Of a stretch of 64,000 bases of DNA, positions 8,803-16,810 are shown piece after piece. The position numbers and the translations under genes are program-made. The stretch comes from Streptomyces sp. MUM 2J (GTDB lineage: Bacteria > Actinomycetota > Actinomycetes > Streptomycetales > Streptomycetaceae): positions 51,900-115,899 of the forward strand of contig NZ_JADWYM010000023.1 in the NCBI RefSeq assembly GCF_022414535.1, read 5' to 3'. The notes under the pieces are model-generated. The model was not told where the DNA came from and did not search any database. It was given only the letters and a program-made list of their open reading frames with translations. Numbering within the stretch: the stretch's first letter is position 1; every line of letters begins with the position of its first letter.

Positions 8803-9561
8803 ATGAGCACCAAGCCCGAGAAGAGCGACGACGGCAAAGTACACGGCCGGTTTCTGCTGAAGCTGTCCGGGGAGGCCTTCTCCGGCGGCGGGGGCCTCGG
8901 TGTCGACCCCGACGTGGTGCACAAGATCGCCCGTGAGATCGCCGCCGTCGTGCGTGACGGTGCGCAGGTCGCGGTCGTCATCGGCGGCGGGAACTTCTTC
9001 CGCGGTGCCGAACTCCAGCAGCGCGGCATGGACCGTGCCCGTTCGGACTACATGGGCATGCTCGGCACCGTGATGAACTGCCTCGCCCTCCAGGACTTCC
9101 TGGAGAAGGAGGGCATCGACTCCCGCGTGCAGACCGCCATCACCATGGGCCAGGTCGCCGAGCCGTACATCCCCCTGCGGGCCGTGCGCCACCTGGAGAA
9201 GGGCCGCGTGGTCATCTTCGGCGCCGGAATGGGCATGCCGTACTTCTCCACCGACACCACCGCCGCCCAGCGCGCCCTGGAGATCGACGCCGAGGCACTG
9301 CTCATGGGCAAGAACGGCGTGGACGGGGTCTACGACTCCGACCCGAAGGCCAACCCGGACGCCGTCAAGTTCGACGCGCTGAGCTACGGCGAGGTCATCA
9401 CCCGCGACCTGCGGGTCGCCGACGCCACGGCCATCACGCTGTGCCGGGACAACCAGCTCCCCATCCTCGTCTTCGAACTCCTGAAGGAGGGCAATATCGC
9501 CCGCGCCGTCAAGGGTGAGAAGATCGGCACCCTCGTGGGTGAGCAGCGCGACCGGGACTGA
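8803..9561 (+). CDS. pyrH: UMP kinase
   Basis: This 252-residue hexameric UMP kinase of the amino-acid-kinase fold converts UMP to UDP with ATP. Landmarks are LLKLSGEAF (phosphate loop, about 18-26), VIGGGNFFRG (about 60-70) and the uridine/metal region YFSTDTTAAQRALEI (about 147-161). The start at ATG 8803 is preceded by GAGGAG (8791-8796). The short charged N-terminal extension MSTKPEKSDDGK is typical of Streptomyces. It is followed by frr, the usual pairing. Confidence 0.96.
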   Translation: MSTKPEKSDDGKVHGRFLLKLSGEAFSGGGGLGVDPDVVHKIAREIAAVVRDGAQVAVVIGGGNFFRGAELQQRGMDRARSDYMGMLGTVMNCLALQDFLEKEGIDSRVQTAITMGQVAEPYIPLRAVRHLEKGRVVIFGAGMGMPYFSTDTTAAQRALEIDAEALLMGKNGVDGVYDSDPKANPDAVKFDALSYGEVITRDLRVADATAITLCRDNQLPILVFELLKEGNIARAVKGEKIGTLVGEQRDRD

Positions 9562-9706
9562 CCGGAGATTCACCCGGACCCTGACCGGGGGATGGACAAT
9601 GTCCTGCCGGTCGGGAACCGTGCAGGACAGAAGACGCGACGCAGCCGGCCGCCGCCCCCACAGAGGAACCGCAGCCGGGCCTACTCAAGACACGCAGGAG
9701 CAAGTG

Positions 9707-10264
9707 GTGATCGAAGAGACCCTCCTCGAGGCCGAGGAGAAGATGGAGAAGGCCGTCGTGGTCGCCAAGGAGGACTTCGCCGCGATCCGCACCGGCCGAG
9801 CGCATCCGGCGATGTTCAACAAGATCGTCGCCGACTACTACGGCGCGCCGACGCCGATCAACCAGCTGGCCTCGTTCTCCGTGCCGGAGCCGCGCATGGC
9901 GGTCGTGACCCCGTTCGACAAGAGCGCGCTGCGCAACATCGAGCAGGCGATCCGCGACTCCGATCTCGGCGTCAACCCGAGCAACGACGGCAACATCATC
10001 CGTGTGGTGTTCCCCGAGCTGACCGAGGAGCGCCGCCGCGAGTACATCAAGGTCGCCAAGGGCAAGGGCGAGGACGCCAAGGTGTCCATCCGCTCCGTGC
10101 GCCGCAAGGCGAAGGACGCCATCGACAAGCTGATCAAGGACGGCGAGGTCGGCGAGGACGAGGGCCGCCGTGCGGAGAAGGAGCTCGACGACACCACCGC
10201 GAAGTACGTCGCCCAGGTGGACGAGCTCCTCAAGCACAAGGAAGCAGAGCTGCTCGAGGTCTGA
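9707..10264 (+). CDS. frr: Ribosome recycling factor
   Basis: This 185-residue protein matches the RRF family over its full length: an N-terminal helix (IEETLLEAEEKMEKAV), then RTGRAHPAMFNKIVADYYG, and the C-terminal helical bundle. With EF-G it splits terminated ribosomes. Two adjacent in-frame GTG codons (9704 and 9707) occur. The second gives the conserved family start and keeps six bases after AGGAG (9696-9700), so I use 9707. The TGA stop shares one base with the cdsA ATG. Confidence 0.96.
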   Translation: MIEETLLEAEEKMEKAVVVAKEDFAAIRTGRAHPAMFNKIVADYYGAPTPINQLASFSVPEPRMAVVTPFDKSALRNIEQAIRDSDLGVNPSNDGNIIRVVFPELTEERRREYIKVAKGKGEDAKVSIRSVRRKAKDAIDKLIKDGEVGEDEGRRAEKELDDTTAKYVAQVDELLKHKEAELLEV

Positions 10265-11361
10265 TGAACGACTCTTCCTGGGCGGCTCCGCCGCACGCCG
10301 GGCAGGCCGGGTACTGGGGCTCCACAGGTCAGGGGCACGTCCAGGGAGCCACCCCGGCGGGTCCCGCGTACGATGCGCAGGACGCACAGCTCACCCGCCC
10401 CATGCCCATCGCGCCCGACGTGTCCGCACCCGGCGGAGACCAGGATGACGAGCGGGGGGTCACTCGGCTGAGCGGCCCCTTGTTCCGCGACGAGAATCCG
10501 GAGTCCATGCCCGACGCCCCCCAGCCGGTGCCTCCACCGCAGAAGAAGAGCGCGGGCCGTGACCTGGGCGCCGCCATAGGGGTCGGCGTCGGGCTCGGTG
10601 CGGTGATCATCGCGTCGCTGTTCATCGTCAAGGCCGTGTTCGTCGGAGTGATCGCGGTCGCCGTCGTCGTCGGGCTGTGGGAGCTGACCAGCCGGCTCCA
10701 GGAGCGCAAGGAGATCCGGGCACCGCTGGCGCCGCTCGCGGTCGGCGGCGTCGCGATGGTGGTGACCGGGTACGTCCGCGGCGCGGAGGGCGCGTGGGTG
10801 GCGATGGCGCTCACCGCGCTGGCCGTGCTGGTCTGGCGGATGACGGAGCCACCCGAGGGCTATCTGAGGGACGTCACGGCGGGCGTCTTCGCGGCGTTCT
10901 ACGTCCCGTTCCTGGCGACGTTCGTGGCGATGATGCTCGCCGCCGACGACGGCCCGTGGCGCGTGCTGACCTTCCTGCTGCTGACCGTCGTCAGCGACAC
11001 CGGCGCGTACGCGGTCGGCTGGCGCTTCGGCAAGCACAAGCTCGCGCCGCGCATCAGCCCCGGCAAGACCCGCGAGGGCCTGTTCGGCGCCGTCGCGTTC
11101 GCGATGGTCGCGGGTGCGCTGTGCCTGCAGTTCCTCATCGACGACGGCGCCTGGTGGCAGGGACTGCTGCTGGGCCTCGCGGTCGCCGCCAGTGCCACAC
11201 TCGGCGACCTCGGCGAGTCGATGATCAAGCGGGACCTCGGTATCAAGGACATGGGCACCCTGCTGCCCGGTCACGGCGGCATCATGGACCGCCTGGACTC
11301 GCTGCTGCCGACGGCACCCGTGGTGTGGCTCCTGCTGGTCCTCTTCGTCGGCGCCGGCTGA
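10264..11361 (+). CDS. cdsA: Phosphatidate cytidylyltransferase
   Basis: This 365-residue integral membrane enzyme makes CDP-diacylglycerol from phosphatidate and CTP, the branch point of phospholipid synthesis. A Pro/Gly-rich cytoplasmic N-terminal extension (about 1-105) precedes about eight membrane segments. The CdsA signature near the C-terminus is clear: SATLGDLGESMIKRDLGIKD followed by LPGHGGIMDRLDS. The ATG overlaps the frr stop by one base (TGATG), which fixes the start and implies coupled translation. It is the last gene of the block; a strong stem-loop follows at 11420. Confidence 0.95.
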   Translation: MNDSSWAAPPHAGQAGYWGSTGQGHVQGATPAGPAYDAQDAQLTRPMPIAPDVSAPGGDQDDERGVTRLSGPLFRDENPESMPDAPQPVPPPQKKSAGRDLGAAIGVGVGLGAVIIASLFIVKAVFVGVIAVAVVVGLWELTSRLQERKEIRAPLAPLAVGGVAMVVTGYVRGAEGAWVAMALTALAVLVWRMTEPPEGYLRDVTAGVFAAFYVPFLATFVAMMLAADDGPWRVLTFLLLTVVSDTGAYAVGWRFGKHKLAPRISPGKTREGLFGAVAFAMVAGALCLQFLIDDGAWWQGLLLGLAVAASATLGDLGESMIKRDLGIKDMGTLLPGHGGIMDRLDSLLPTAPVVWLLLVLFVGAG

Positions 11362-11419
11362 CCGCCGCACACGCACGACAGGTGAGCCCCCGTCCTTCCC
11401 CGGACGCTGTTGGCCGATT

Positions 11420-11447
11420 CCGCCCCGCTGGCTATCCAGCGGGGCGG
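11420..11447. terminator. Stem-loop after cdsA, possibly bidirectional
   Basis: A perfect 12-bp stem (11420-11431 with 11436-11447) has a tight CTAT loop. It lies 58 bases after cdsA and also contains the stop codon of the decayed transposase on the other strand, so it may have arrived with, or been shaped by, that element. Confidence 0.7.
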
Positions 11448-11684
11448 AGTGCTGCGAGGCGGGAGGTGCGGGTGCGGGCCGGCGGTCTGCCGGTCAGCCA
11501 GGCGTCAAGGCGGATGAGGTTCATGCCGGCAGCGGTCAGTTCCTGTTGCCGGCTTGTCCTGGCCAGGCCTCGGTAGCAGCGCGTCCCGCACCCTCATCGC
11601 CAGACACCCCTCGGGGAACACCGCACGCGCCACCCGCACGGTCTCCTCCGGGATCTCCTCCGGCTCCACCCCACGCAACGACAC
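11432..11684 (-). pseudogene. Remnant of an IS1182-type transposase with a large internal deletion
   Basis: Reading the minus strand from GTG 11684 gives VSLRGVEPEEIPEETVRVAR, then AVFPEGCLAMRVRDA, which resembles the N-terminus of Streptomyces IS1182-family transposases. At about 11580 the match jumps, with a +1 frame change, to CYRGLARTSRQQELTAAGMN, then LIRLDAWLTGRPPARTRTSR, and ends at a TAG (11432-11434). This is the usual C-terminal tail of the same family. The whole DDE catalytic domain between the two is missing. Only about 80 codons remain of roughly 450-500, so the element is dead. Family assignment is from memory of the terminal motifs. Confidence 0.72.
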
Positions 11685-11707
11685 CGAACCCCACCCCTGA
11701 ACACGAT

Positions 11708-11746
11708 GACGGCCTGCACAACCCGAACGGGGTCACACAGGCCGTC
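11708..11746. repeat. Inverted repeat next to the transposase remnant
   Basis: GACGGCCTG (11708-11716) and CAGGCCGTC (11738-11746) form a perfect 9-bp inverted repeat with a 21-base spacer, 24 bases upstream of the remnant's N-terminal codons. It may be part of the end of the old insertion sequence or a weak terminator; I cannot decide. No other gene is seen between 11747 and 11893. Confidence 0.45.
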
Positions 11747-11893
11747 GTCACGCAGCCCCCGCTTCGACCGACAGCGTCCGCGGAGGACGGGGACTCGCGC
11801 GCGTTTCGGCCACGAATGGTGCTCGCCGCGCTGCGGTGGGACGATTCCCGTGCGGACCCACCAGCGGGTGGGGCGCCCTGGGAAGGGGGCACC

Positions 11894-12337
11894 ATGTCCG
11901 GATTCCACGACGAGATCTACCTCGACTGTCGCCCCGAGGACGTCTGGGCGTACGTCATCGACCCCGTGCATCTACCGGAGTGGCAGGCCAGCGCAGTGTC
12001 CGCGGAGCAGCTCGACGACGGCCCGTTCGGGCTGGGTTCCCGGATCAGGGTGACCCGGCACCTGGGCCGGCGCGAGGTGGCGATGACGATGGAGTGCACC
12101 GAGTACGAGCCGATGCGCTCCTGGAGCGTCCGCGGCATCGACGGACCCGTGCGGGGCGACTTCCACGGTGAGATCATCCCCATGGACGAGGGGCGCCGCA
12201 CGCACATGACCATGGACCTCGACTTCGAGGGCCACGGGATCGGGAAGGTCCTGCTGCCCCTCGTCGTCCGTCCGCAGGTCCGCAAGGAGATGCCGCGCAA
12301 CGAGCGGCTGCTGAGGGAGCACCTGGAACACGCCTGA
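11894..12337 (+). CDS. SRPBCC family (polyketide cyclase/START-like) protein
   Basis: This 147-residue single-domain protein has the beginning typical of SRPBCC ligand-binding folds (DEIYLDCRPEDVWAYVIDPV, with P/LPEWQAS following). It has a polar mid-section and a C-terminal helix (VRPQVRKEMPRNERLLREHL). There is no signal peptide. These proteins bind small hydrophobic ligands; the ligand here is not apparent. ATG 11894 follows the purine run GGAAGGGGGC (11881-11890). It is monocistronic, with a 10-bp-stem terminator right after it. Confidence 0.8.
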   Translation: MSGFHDEIYLDCRPEDVWAYVIDPVHLPEWQASAVSAEQLDDGPFGLGSRIRVTRHLGRREVAMTMECTEYEPMRSWSVRGIDGPVRGDFHGEIIPMDEGRRTHMTMDLDFEGHGIGKVLLPLVVRPQVRKEMPRNERLLREHLEHA

Positions 12338-12342
12338 CCGGC

Positions 12343-12367
12343 GGAGACCCACCACCCGTGGGTCTCC
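12343..12367 (+). terminator. Terminator after the SRPBCC gene
   Basis: A perfect 10-bp stem (12343-12352 with 12358-12367) with a CACCC loop begins six bases after the stop codon. The genes on either side converge here. Confidence 0.75.
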
Positions 12368-12694
12368 CCCCGAGGCGGAGCGTCACGGCCACCCTCTCCG
12401 GTTGCCTCGGGTGGCCGGCGGAGCCCGGTCGCCCCGGCCCGGCCGTGGAGGGCGGGCCTGCTCCCCCGGTGGGCGGCGACCCCGGCCGCGCCGGTCGCGG
12501 CGCGGCCGGAGAGCCCCACGGCCGCCGGCTGCCCGTCGAGCGTCGCGCAGGTGGCGCCGTCGCCCTGGCCGGGGGTCCTCTCTGCGCCACGGGGTTCACC
12601 CACACGGGCGCCGGTGGCCTGCGGGGGCGCCGGGGACACGCCGTAGCTGCCGGGCGGGAAGCGCTGAACGGTACTCCCCACCCGGCAGCGCGCG
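12368..12694. other. Gene-free convergent spacer
   Basis: This is about 330 bases of GC-rich sequence between the terminator and the convergent lipoprotein gene. I find no coding frame with family resemblance, RNA gene or clear repeat here. Confidence 0.5.
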
Positions 12695-12910
12695 TCAGTC
12701 GTCCTGCGCCGCGTCCTTCTCCGCCGACGCCGCGGCGGACTCGGCCGCGTTCACCTTCTTCAGCATCTGCTCATAGCCCGAGGGCGTGGCCGAGGGGGAT
12801 GCCGAGGGAGTCGTAGGGGACGCGGTGTCCTGGGGCGCGCAGCCCCCGGTGAGCGCCGCGAGCAGGGCGGCCGCGGGGAGCGCGGCGGCGGCCGCTCGGC
12901 GTGCCCGCAT
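12695..12910 (-). CDS. Small lipoprotein, function unknown
   Basis: This 71-residue protein starts with a basic N-terminus and a hydrophobic stretch ending in the lipobox LTGGC (Cys about residue 23). A Ser/Thr/Pro linker and a short Ala/Glu-rich helix (YEQMLKKVNAAESAAASAEK) follow. It is predicted to be lipid-anchored on the outer face of the membrane. Its ATG overlaps the stop of the upstream gene (ATGA at 12910), so the pair is translationally coupled. No family is recognised. Confidence 0.7.
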   Translation of the reverse strand: MRARRAAAAALPAAALLAALTGGCAPQDTASPTTPSASPSATPSGYEQMLKKVNAAESAAASAEKDAAQDD

Positions 12911-13308
12911 CAGCTCGCCGCCTTGCCGCCGTTGTTCTCCTGGCACCAGGTCCGCACGTCCGACAGGTCCTTCCGCCGCTGCGGAAGGGAGGCCGCCAGT
13001 GACTTACGGAAGGCGAGCCGGTCCTTCAGATAGGTGGCGATCTCATCGTGGCCGGCCTTCTCGGCGTTGTCCACGCGCTGCTGCAGCCGGGCCACCGAAC
13101 CGCGTGAGCCGGCACCGGCCTCCACCCGCTTCAGGGCCCGGTCGATCCGCCGTTCCAGCTTGGGCACCCGCTTGCACAGCGCCGCGGCACCGTCGCCGGT
13201 CGGCGCCGGAGCCGGGCTGCCGTCGGCCGCGGCCACTCCCGTCGTGCCCGCCAGCACCGCCGCCGCGGCGAGCCCGACCAGCAGGGTGCGCCGTCGTCGT
13301 ACCAACAT
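12910..13308 (-). CDS. Small secreted helical protein, function unknown
   Basis: This 132-residue protein begins MLVRRRRTLLVGLAAAAVLA, a standard signal peptide with probable cleavage after GVAAA. The mature part is strongly helical and charged (KLERRIDRALKRVEAG; RLQQRVDNAEKAGHD), suggesting a coiled coil. It holds two cysteines (in AALCKRV and RTWCQEN) that could pair. ATG 13308 has a GGAGG five bases upstream, which is preferred over the ATG at 13335. It is coupled to the lipoprotein gene and lies just after the two-component system on the same strand, so it may be its target or sensor partner; that is inference. Confidence 0.72.
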   Translation of the reverse strand: MLVRRRRTLLVGLAAAAVLAGTTGVAAADGSPAPAPTGDGAAALCKRVPKLERRIDRALKRVEAGAGSRGSVARLQQRVDNAEKAGHDEIATYLKDRLAFRKSLAASLPQRRKDLSDVRTWCQENNGGKAAS

Positions 13309-13391
13309 CTGTGCCTCCGTTTCCCGGACGGTCACACGGTCCGTCCGATGGTCCGCCGGACGGCCCCGTGGTCCGTCCGGCGCGACGGATG

Positions 13392-14855
13392 CTAGAAAGC
13401 GTCTTTGTGGGAACTCTGTGACCGATTCGTCCCGGCCGTTTCGATCAGCCAGTCACGCCGTTCGGGCGGGGCGGCGCCGCCCGACGGCAGCAGTACCTCG
13501 AAGCGTGCCCCGATGCCCTGCGGGCCGTCCGCCACCGTGACGGTCCCCCGGTGCAGCGCCGCCTGCTGGGCCACGAGCGTGAGGCCGAGCCCGGAGCCCT
13601 CGCTGTCCGGCCCCCGTCGGAACCGGTCGAAGACGTGCTGCCGCGCCTCGGCGGGGACGCCCGGTCCACCGTCGTCCACCGTCACCGCGGTCCACTCTCC
13701 CCTGTGCCGCACCGTGACCGAGACGACCGCCCGGCCCCGGGCGTCGCGGCCGTGGACCAGGGCGTTGGCCAGCAGGTTGTCGAGCAGCAGGCGCAGGCCC
13801 GGCTCCCAGCCGTGCACCGTGAGGCCGGGGGCCGCGTCCAGGGTGATCCGGGCGCCGGGGGCGCGGCGCCGGGCCTCGGCGACCGCCGCGTCGGAGATCT
13901 CGGCGAGGTCGACGGTCCGGAACGCCTCCGCCTCCACCAGGTCCCCGCGCCCCAGCTCGCGCAGCATCACCAGGAGGCCCAGCAGGCGGGTGTGTTCGCG
14001 GCGCAGGTCGCCGAGCACCTCGGTGCGGTCCCGATCCGGGAGATCGGGGTGTGCGGTGAGGATGTCGAGGTTGGTGCCCAGGCTCATCAGCGGCGTGCGC
14101 AGTTCGTGCGCCGCCGCCGCCGAGAACGAGCGTGCCGTGTCCAGTGCCTCGGCGGTGCGGCGGGCCTGCTCGTCGTAGCGGGCGAGCACGGTGCTCACGG
14201 TCGCCGCGAGGTCGTCGACCTCGGTCACCCCGGTCGGCCGGTGGTACGGACGGGCGCTGCTGGTGCGGGGGTCGAGCCCCGCGGTGCGCCGGGTGAGACG
14301 GCGCAGGGGTTTGGTGGCACCCGCCGCCATGGCCCAGGCCATGAGACCGGACACCGGAGCGGCCAGCAGGGTGTTCACCAGCACGCGGCGCCCCACGAGC
14401 CGGAGCTGGCCGTGATCGGCGCTGTCCGGCGAGAAGACCCACAGGGTGCCCGAGGCGTCGGCGGTGCGGACCGGCCGGGACAGCGCCCGCCAGCCGGTGC
14501 CGCCCGCCCGGACGGTGACCGGACCGGTGGCGTTCGCGGGCAGCGGCACCGAGGCCGCGGGCTGTGGGCCGCCGCTGAAGGTGCCGTCCGGTCCTATGAC
14601 GCGGATGCCCACGTCGAGCGCGGCGCTGTAGAGCCGCCGCTCCTTGGTGTCGGCCGCCTTGGGCCGGTCGGCGGTGCTGGCACGCAGCAGTGCGCGGGCG
14701 TCCGGCAGGAGGGCCGCCGCACGCTGCCGGAGGTGCTGGTCCTCCGCGCTGTGCAGGTCGCGGGCGACCAGATGCAGCAGCAGCCAGCCGAAGGCGAGCA
14801 CCAGGAGGGGCACGGTGCAGCCCACCGCGAGTCCGATGCGTGTCGACAGCTTCAC
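13392..14855 (-). CDS. Membrane sensor histidine kinase
   Basis: This 487-residue kinase has a first membrane helix (about 6-30), an extracytoplasmic loop of about 130 residues, and a second helix (about 160-185). A HAMP-like linker follows, then a dimerisation/H-box SFSAAAAHELRTPL (His about 260) and an ATPase domain with N box LLDNLLANALVHG, G1 DDGGPGVP and G2 GSGLGLTLV. It autophosphorylates and passes the phosphate to the regulator encoded just upstream. The GTG at 14855 overlaps the regulator's stop, fixing the start. The signal sensed is unknown. Confidence 0.92.
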   Translation of the reverse strand: MKLSTRIGLAVGCTVPLLVLAFGWLLLHLVARDLHSAEDQHLRQRAAALLPDARALLRASTADRPKAADTKERRLYSAALDVGIRVIGPDGTFSGGPQPAASVPLPANATGPVTVRAGGTGWRALSRPVRTADASGTLWVFSPDSADHGQLRLVGRRVLVNTLLAAPVSGLMAWAMAAGATKPLRRLTRRTAGLDPRTSSARPYHRPTGVTEVDDLAATVSTVLARYDEQARRTAEALDTARSFSAAAAHELRTPLMSLGTNLDILTAHPDLPDRDRTEVLGDLRREHTRLLGLLVMLRELGRGDLVEAEAFRTVDLAEISDAAVAEARRRAPGARITLDAAPGLTVHGWEPGLRLLLDNLLANALVHGRDARGRAVVSVTVRHRGEWTAVTVDDGGPGVPAEARQHVFDRFRRGPDSEGSGLGLTLVAQQAALHRGTVTVADGPQGIGARFEVLLPSGGAAPPERRDWLIETAGTNRSQSSHKDAF

Positions 14856-15547
14856 GGCGCGTCCCGCAGGACGAAGCCCACACCACGAACGGTGTGGATG
14901 AGCCGCCGCCGGCCGCCCTCCTCCAGCTTGCGCCGCAGATAGCTGACGAACGTGTCGACGGCGTCGGTGCGCACGTCGAAGCCGTAGCCCCACACCCGGT
15001 CCAGGAGCTGGTCGCGGGTGAGGACCAGCCCGGCGTTGCGGGCGAGGGTCTCCAGCAGTTCGAACTCCCTGCGGGTCAGCTCCAGCGGCCGTCCGTCCCG
15101 CTCGGCGGTGCGCGCCGCCGGGTCGATCACCAGGCCCGCCGCCCTCAGCACCTCCCGTCCGTCCGGCGGCCGCCGGCGCAGCAGCGCGCGCAAACGCAGC
15201 ACGAGTTCCTGCAGGGCGAAGGGCTTGACCAGGTAGTCGTCGCCGCCCGCCTGGAGGCCGGCGATGCGGTCGGCTGTCTCGTCCAGCGCGGAGAGCATCA
15301 GCACCGGAAGGTCCCGGTCGGCCCCACGGAGCCGGGTGCACACCTCGATGCCGCTCATACCGGGCATCGACACGTCCAGCACGAGCACGTCGGGCGGCGC
15401 GTCTGCGACGGCGGCGAGCGCCTCGGGACCGCTGCCCGCGGTGCGTACCGCGAAGCCGCTCAGCCGGAGTCCGCGCTCCAGCGAGCGTCGGATCGCCGCG
15501 TCGTCGTCGACGACCAGGACAGCTCCCTGACCTGCCGTACCCCCCAT
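14852..15547 (-). CDS. OmpR/PhoB-family response regulator
   Basis: This 231-residue protein has a receiver domain (about 8-120) with acidic pocket VVDDD, phospho-acceptor Asp in VLVLDVSMPGMSG and the conserved Lys in DYLVKPF. A winged-helix DNA-binding domain follows (about 135-228, ELTRREFELLETLARNAG ... VRGVGFVL). The start at ATG 15547 is preceded by GAGGAGGGG; an upstream ATG at 15571 lacks a ribosome site. It is the first gene of the pair with the kinase. The genes would originally have been divergent from rlmN, which the island at 15636 has displaced. Confidence 0.93.
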   Translation of the reverse strand: MGGTAGQGAVLVVDDDAAIRRSLERGLRLSGFAVRTAGSGPEALAAVADAPPDVLVLDVSMPGMSGIEVCTRLRGADRDLPVLMLSALDETADRIAGLQAGGDDYLVKPFALQELVLRLRALLRRRPPDGREVLRAAGLVIDPAARTAERDGRPLELTRREFELLETLARNAGLVLTRDQLLDRVWGYGFDVRTDAVDTFVSYLRRKLEEGGRRRLIHTVRGVGFVLRDAP

Positions 15548-15635
15548 GTGCCCCTCCTCGTCGTCGGGCAAGAGTACGACCCTCCCCGGCCGGGGGACCG
15601 CCGCGGTACGGCAGCGGACCGGGATCCTGCGCGAC

Positions 15636-15671
15636 GATCTGCGACACTGGTACCGCCATGCCTAAGCCCGG
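15636..15671 (+). repeat. Left att-like direct repeat (truncated copy of the rlmN start)
   Basis: These 36 bases are identical to 19398-19433. The copy includes ATG at 15658 and five rlmN codons, after which the match ends abruptly at 15672. The preceding bases (15548-15635) are probably the original rlmN promoter region shared with the divergent two-component system. Confidence 0.85.
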
Positions 15672-15763
15672 TGATGCACTTCCGGTACCTCCCGGGAGCG
15701 CGGACCTTCCGGCACTACATGCGGAGCTTCGACTACGCGTGGCAGCGGGGCCGGGAGGCGTAA
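15672..15763 (+). pseudogene. 3' stub of an unidentified gene inside the island
   Basis: A frame ending at TAA 15761-15763 reads LPGARTFRHYMRSFDYAWQR then GREA. It has natural codon use but no start: it is cut off exactly at the left repeat. It looks like the C-terminal tail of a regulator of the sort that often precedes the Nudix gene in actinomycete integrative elements, but I cannot assign a family. Its truncation at the repeat indicates that the element lost DNA at this end. Confidence 0.5.
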
Positions 15764-15791
15764 CGGGCTCCGGACGTGCAACGCTGAACGC

Positions 15792-16262
15792 ATGGCCCGT
15801 GTCGACTACTTCAACGATCCCCACGCCCCGAAGGCGAACAGCCTCGTCCCCTCCGTGACCGCCGTAGCCCGCAACGACGCCGGAGAGGTCCTGCTGATCC
15901 ACAAGACCGACAACGACCTCTGGGCCCTGCCCGGCGGCGGCGTCGACCTGGGCGAGTCAGCCCCGGACGCAGCCGTACGCGAGACCAGGGAAGAGACCGG
16001 CTTCGAGGTGGAGGTGACCGGCCTCGTCGGCATCTACACCAATCCCGGGCACGTCATGGCGTACGACGACGGCGAGGTCCGCCAGCAGTTCTCCGTCTGC
16101 TTCCATGCCCGTATCACCGGCGGCCGGCTGCGGACGAGCAGCGAGAGCAAGGAAGTCGCCTTCGTCGACCCGAGCAAGCTGGACGAGCTGAAGATCCACC
16201 CGTCGATGCGCATGCGGATCGAGCACGGCTTGGCCGACCGGGCAGAGCCCTACCTCGGCTGA
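15792..16262 (+). CDS. Nudix hydrolase of the integrative-element (Pif-like) type
   Basis: This 156-residue protein has a complete Nudix box: G-VDLGE-SAPDAAV-RE-TREETGF (about 56-80). It starts MARVDYFNDPHAPKANSLVP and contains LLIHKTDNDLWALPGGG, a form I associate with the Nudix proteins carried by actinomycete integrative conjugative elements. In pSAM2 the related Pif protein prevents redundant transfer between cells that already carry the element. The substrate is unknown. The gene converges on the HD gene with a 13-base overlap of their 3' ends. It lies just inside the left repeat. Confidence 0.88.
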   Translation: MARVDYFNDPHAPKANSLVPSVTAVARNDAGEVLLIHKTDNDLWALPGGGVDLGESAPDAAVRETREETGFEVEVTGLVGIYTNPGHVMAYDDGEVRQQFSVCFHARITGGRLRTSSESKEVAFVDPSKLDELKIHPSMRMRIEHGLADRAEPYLG

Positions 16263-16810
16263 TGCGCCAGGCGGTCGCGAGTCCGCTCCACCGCGCCCTG
16301 AAGGTACGGCCGTGCCTTGCTGATCGCGTTGTGAACCTCGCTGCCCGGCTCGTAGCGGACGAGGATCTCGTCGATCCGGGTGTCGAAGTCGAAGGACTGC
16401 CCGGCGGGTCCGGTCGTCATGTCGGCGAAGATCAGGGCGTCCAGGACCGGGGAGTCTTCCCGCTCGTAGACGGCCAGCTCCGCCGAGAGCCCGCGTTGCT
16501 CTGCCTCGTACACCGCCCCGGAGTGATGAGCGACGAGCCGCACCAGGCGCGCCGGCGCACCGAGCGATTCGAGGTGCCGGGCACCGTCGAGGGGATGGAA
16601 GCCGGTGTCCCGCAGCTCGGGCGCGTAGCCGATGTCGTGCAGCCACGCGGCAGCGACGAGGAGATCCCGGTCCGCCTCGGACACAGCCGCGGAAGCTTCG
16701 CGGGCCCGAGCAGCCACGGCCTGAGTGTGCAGCCAGCGGTTCCCGAGCTGGGGGAGCAGAGACTCGGCGAGTTCGGCCGCTCCCTGGGGCGTGTCCAGTG
16801 CAGAAGGCAT
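16250..16810 (-). CDS. HD-domain phosphohydrolase
   Basis: This 186-residue protein of the HD superfamily has its metal site in H (RWLHTQAVAAR), HD (AAWLHDIGYAP), a second His pair (LVAHHSGAVYEA) and a distal Asp (FADMTTGPAG). Such enzymes hydrolyse phosphate esters of nucleotides or cyclic dinucleotides; the substrate cannot be told. HD genes commonly sit beside the Nudix gene in actinomycete integrative elements, so this pair supports that origin for the island. ATG 16810 is the only good start. Confidence 0.85.
   Translation of the reverse strand: MPSALDTPQGAAELAESLLPQLGNRWLHTQAVAARAREASAAVSEADRDLLVAAAWLHDIGYAPELRDTGFHPLDGARHLESLGAPARLVRLVAHHSGAVYEAEQRGLSAELAVYEREDSPVLDALIFADMTTGPAGQSFDFDTRIDEILVRYEPGSEVHNAISKARPYLQGAVERTRDRLAHQPR

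Noticed and set aside
15658..15858. Possible 66-codon gene starting at the left copy of the rlmN ATG
   Set aside because: The first codons are the duplicated rlmN start; the rest runs out of frame through the stub and the Nudix start. It is a by-product of the integration.
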